The notes beneath the pieces were generated by a model, which had not been told where the DNA came from, did no database searches, and saw only the letters and a list, made by a program, of their open reading frames with translations. From contig NZ_RBVZ01000002.1 in NCBI RefSeq assembly GCF_004000435.1, positions 1,190,730-1,254,729 of the forward strand: a stretch of 64,000 nucleotides of DNA, read 5' to 3'. Numbering within the stretch: the first letter of the stretch is position 1; each line of letters begins with the position of its first letter. Shown one piece after another: positions 62,273-64,000 of the stretch. The translations under genes and the position numbers were made by a program. The DNA is from Alexandriicola marinus. GTDB taxonomy: Bacteria; Pseudomonadota; Alphaproteobacteria; Rhodobacterales; Rhodobacteraceae.

Positions 62273-63019
62273 TCAAGCGCGGGCCTCGTCCATCAGGCGG
62301 CGCATCTCGGCAATGGCGGGGGACAGGCCCCGAAAGATCGCCTCGCCGATCAGGAAATGCCCGATGTTCAGCTCGACCACTTCGGGAAAGGCCGCGATGG
62401 GCTGGACCGTTTCATAGGTCAGGCCGTGACCGGCATGCACCTCGAGGCCGAGGCTGTCGGCAAAGGCGGCCATCTCACGCAGCTTTTCAAGCTCGGTGTC
62501 GCGGGTCGAGAAATCGCCCTCGGCATGGGCGTCGCAATAGGCGCCGGTATGCAGTTCGATCACCTGCGCGCCGATCCGCTGGGCGGCCTCGATCTGGCGG
62601 CGGTCGGCGGCAATAAAGATCGATACCCGGCAGCCCGCCTCGCGCAACGGCGCGATGAAATGGGCAAGCTGGTTTTCCTCGCGTGCAACCTCAAGTCCGC
62701 CCTCGGTCGTGCGCTCTTCGCGTTTCTCGGGCACGATGCAGACGGCATGCGGCTTGTGGCGCAGGGCGATGGCCTGCATCTCGGCGGTGGCGGCCATCTC
62801 GAAGTTGAGGGGGATGGTCAGTGCCTCCATCAGCCCGTCGATATCTGGGTCGGTGATGTGGCGGCGATCTTCGCGCAGATGCGCGGTGATGCCGTCGGCT
62901 CCCGCCTCTTGGGCAATGCGGGCCGCGCGCACAGGATCAGGTGTATCCCCGCCCCGAGCGTTCCTAACGGTTGCCACGTGGTCGATGTTGACCCCGAGCC
63001 TGAGTTTGCCCCGTGACAT
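62273..63019 (-). CDS. pdxJ: pyridoxine 5'-phosphate synthase
   Basis: Condenses deoxyxylulose phosphate with aminoacetone phosphate to form pyridoxine phosphate (vitamin B6). 248 residues: [63 protein letters not shown], and ELHTGAYCD with the catalytic residues. The ATG at 63019 is the family start. Usual neighbour of acpS. Confidence 0.97.
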   Translation of the reverse strand: MSRGKLRLGVNIDHVATVRNARGGDTPDPVRAARIAQEAGADGITAHLREDRRHITDPDIDGLMEALTIPLNFEMAATAEMQAIALRHKPHAVCIVPEKREERTTEGGLEVAREENQLAHFIAPLREAGCRVSIFIAADRRQIEAAQRIGAQVIELHTGAYCDAHAEGDFSTRDTELEKLREMAAFADSLGLEVHAGHGLTYETVQPIAAFPEVVELNIGHFLIGEAIFRGLSPAIAEMRRLMDEARA

Positions 63020-63094
63020 CGCATCTCTCCTGCCTAGTGGTTGCCCGCGCAACGTAGTGCGCAAAGCGGGCAGGGAAAACCGCGAATAACGGCG

Positions 63095-63760
63095 CTAGTT
63101 GTTGCGACCGGGAAGCCGGGGCAGGCGCCGTCCCGGGGGCCTTTCGCCGCGCAGCTGGGCCAGCTTCGCCTCGAGTTTCTTGCGGCGGCGGTTCTGATAG
63201 GCCCGGATCACCGGCACGGAGAGTCCATAGACGATCGAGGCCGAGATCACACCGGGGATCAGGCCACCCACCAGATAGGGCAGGAAGACCTCATCATAGA
63301 ACCGGGCGAGGCCCGACCATTCCATCCTCTCATCGGTGAAGATGGCCAGAAGATTGTGCCACAGATCGGCCCAGGCGCCGGAAAACTTGGTGCCGAGGGA
63401 GCGTTCGATCCCGTCCGCGGGGCGTGTGCCAAGGATCGTGTGCCCGAACCACAGCGACGTTGCTGCGATCGGAAGATAGGTCAGCGGATTGCCGAAGAAT
63501 GTCGCCAGAAGTGCGGCAAGGATGTTGCCGCGCATCATCCGCGCAATGATCGCCGCGCAGATGAAATGCAGGCCATAGAACGGCGTAAACGCGACGAAGA
63601 CGCCGGCCCAGATCCCGCGGGATATCTTCTCCGGGGTGTCGGGCAACCGGCGGACGCGGTGTTTGACATATTCGAAGGCCCGGACCCAGCCGCCACGGGG
63701 ATAGAAGAAGTCGGCCACGACTTTCCAGACCGGTCGCCTGTCGCGTCGTTTGAAGACCAC
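63095..63760 (-). CDS. DUF2062 membrane protein
   Basis: A 221-residue protein of DUF2062. RLPDTPEKISRGIWAGVFVAFTPFYGLHFICAAIIARMMRGN and NILAALLATFFGNPLTYLPI show the family. About three membrane helices; a basic C-terminal tail (RAYQNRRRKKLEAKLAQL). Function unknown. The start is GTG at 63760. It lies between pdxJ and the rel gene and is often found at this place in alphaproteobacteria. Confidence 0.87.
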   Translation of the reverse strand: MVFKRRDRRPVWKVVADFFYPRGGWVRAFEYVKHRVRRLPDTPEKISRGIWAGVFVAFTPFYGLHFICAAIIARMMRGNILAALLATFFGNPLTYLPIAATSLWFGHTILGTRPADGIERSLGTKFSGAWADLWHNLLAIFTDERMEWSGLARFYDEVFLPYLVGGLIPGVISASIVYGLSVPVIRAYQNRRRKKLEAKLAQLRGERPPGRRLPRLPGRNN

Positions 63761-63799
63761 GTCTGTTTATCCTCCATCGCCCCGCTTCGGTGTCGCGGG

Positions 63800-64000
63800 T
63801 CAGTCGCGAAAAGCCTCGGCCGCGCGGTTCGGATCCCGGTGCCGCGAGATCGAGGCAACATCGCTTTCGGCCTCGAGCGCCGTCATGACGCGGTGCATGT
63901 GTTCCGCATCGCGCAGTTCGACGTCGACAAGCACGCGATAGAAATCCGGTTTCCTGTCCGCGAATGTCAGGTTCGAGATATTGGCCTTCTGTTCGCCGAT
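63800..64000 (-). CDS. RelA/SpoT-type (p)ppGpp synthetase/hydrolase, C-terminal ACT domain (cut by window edge)
   Basis: 66 residues are visible, beginning IGEQKANISNLTFADRKPDF and ending in AEAFRD. The text NISNLTFADRKPDFYRVLVDVELRD is typical for the ACT domain at the end of bifunctional Rel/SpoT proteins, which sense amino acid supply and control (p)ppGpp. The 5' end lies outside. The position next to DUF2062 and pdxJ is usual for rel in this group. Confidence 0.85.
   Translation of the reverse strand: MGEQKANISNLTFADRKPDFYRVLVDVELRDAEHMHRVMTALEAESDVASISRHRDPNRAAEAFRD

Overview
The window looks like chromosomal DNA of a GC-rich alphaproteobacterium of the order Rhodobacterales. The signs are a VPLPA-CTERM surface protein, families I know mainly from Rhodobacterales (DUF6478, DUF6732, DUF1491), a methylsuccinyl-CoA dehydrogenase of the ethylmalonyl-CoA pathway, and the block rel-pdxJ-acpS-lepB-rnc-era-recO. 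I see no rRNA, tRNA, insertion sequence, prophage or CRISPR array. Genes are dense and often overlap by 4 bp.

Layout. 1-7.2 kb: zinc-ribbon protein, VPLPA-CTERM protein, map, sfsA, then a coupled chain (CinA-like, GNAT, AhpD-like, OmpA-like) and an unknown protein. 7.2-16.1 kb: ilvD, a lipoprotein, the DUF6478 pair, a PadR/monooxygenase pair divergent from a dienoyl-CoA reductase-like flavoenzyme, a LysR regulator and accD. 16.1-21.2 kb: folC, then five genes for exported or membrane proteins (LysM, two tandem cysteine-rich paralogues, a rhodanese-like protein without active-site Cys, LysM). 21.2-22.5 kb: a gene-poor stretch, a small molybdopterin-fold protein and a NarL/LuxR response regulator.

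23-47.5 kb is dominated by vitamin B12. On the minus strand are cobN, cobW and a hupE-type permease behind a cobalamin riboswitch, with a His-rich membrane protein between hupE and cobW. After smc, a YdcZ-like permease and a lytic transglycosylase come cbiB/cobD, cobC and DUF1636 (minus), then a plus-strand operon: a DUF6732 protein, cbiX with cysteine clusters and a His-rich tail, cobH, cobL, cobI, a cbiG-cobJ fusion and cobM. Together these cover cobalt entry, cobalt handling and insertion, ring methylation and aminopropanol attachment. cobG/cobZ, cobF, cobK, cobB, cobS/T and the nucleotide-loop genes are not in the window.

47.6-64 kb: a small unknown protein, a PatB-type aminotransferase, def, a def paralogue that has lost catalytic residues, fmt, a TauE-type permease, mcd, a secreted protein, an SDR, then the conserved minus-strand block recO-DUF1491-era-(EamA)-rnc-lepB-acpS-(membrane hydrolase)-pdxJ-DUF2062-rel, cut by the window end.

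Most notable: the riboswitch-controlled cobalt module, the five-gene envelope cluster, two proteins that keep their fold but lack catalytic residues (deformylase and receiver), and a dispersed GC-rich palindromic repeat with four copies, one inside cobN.
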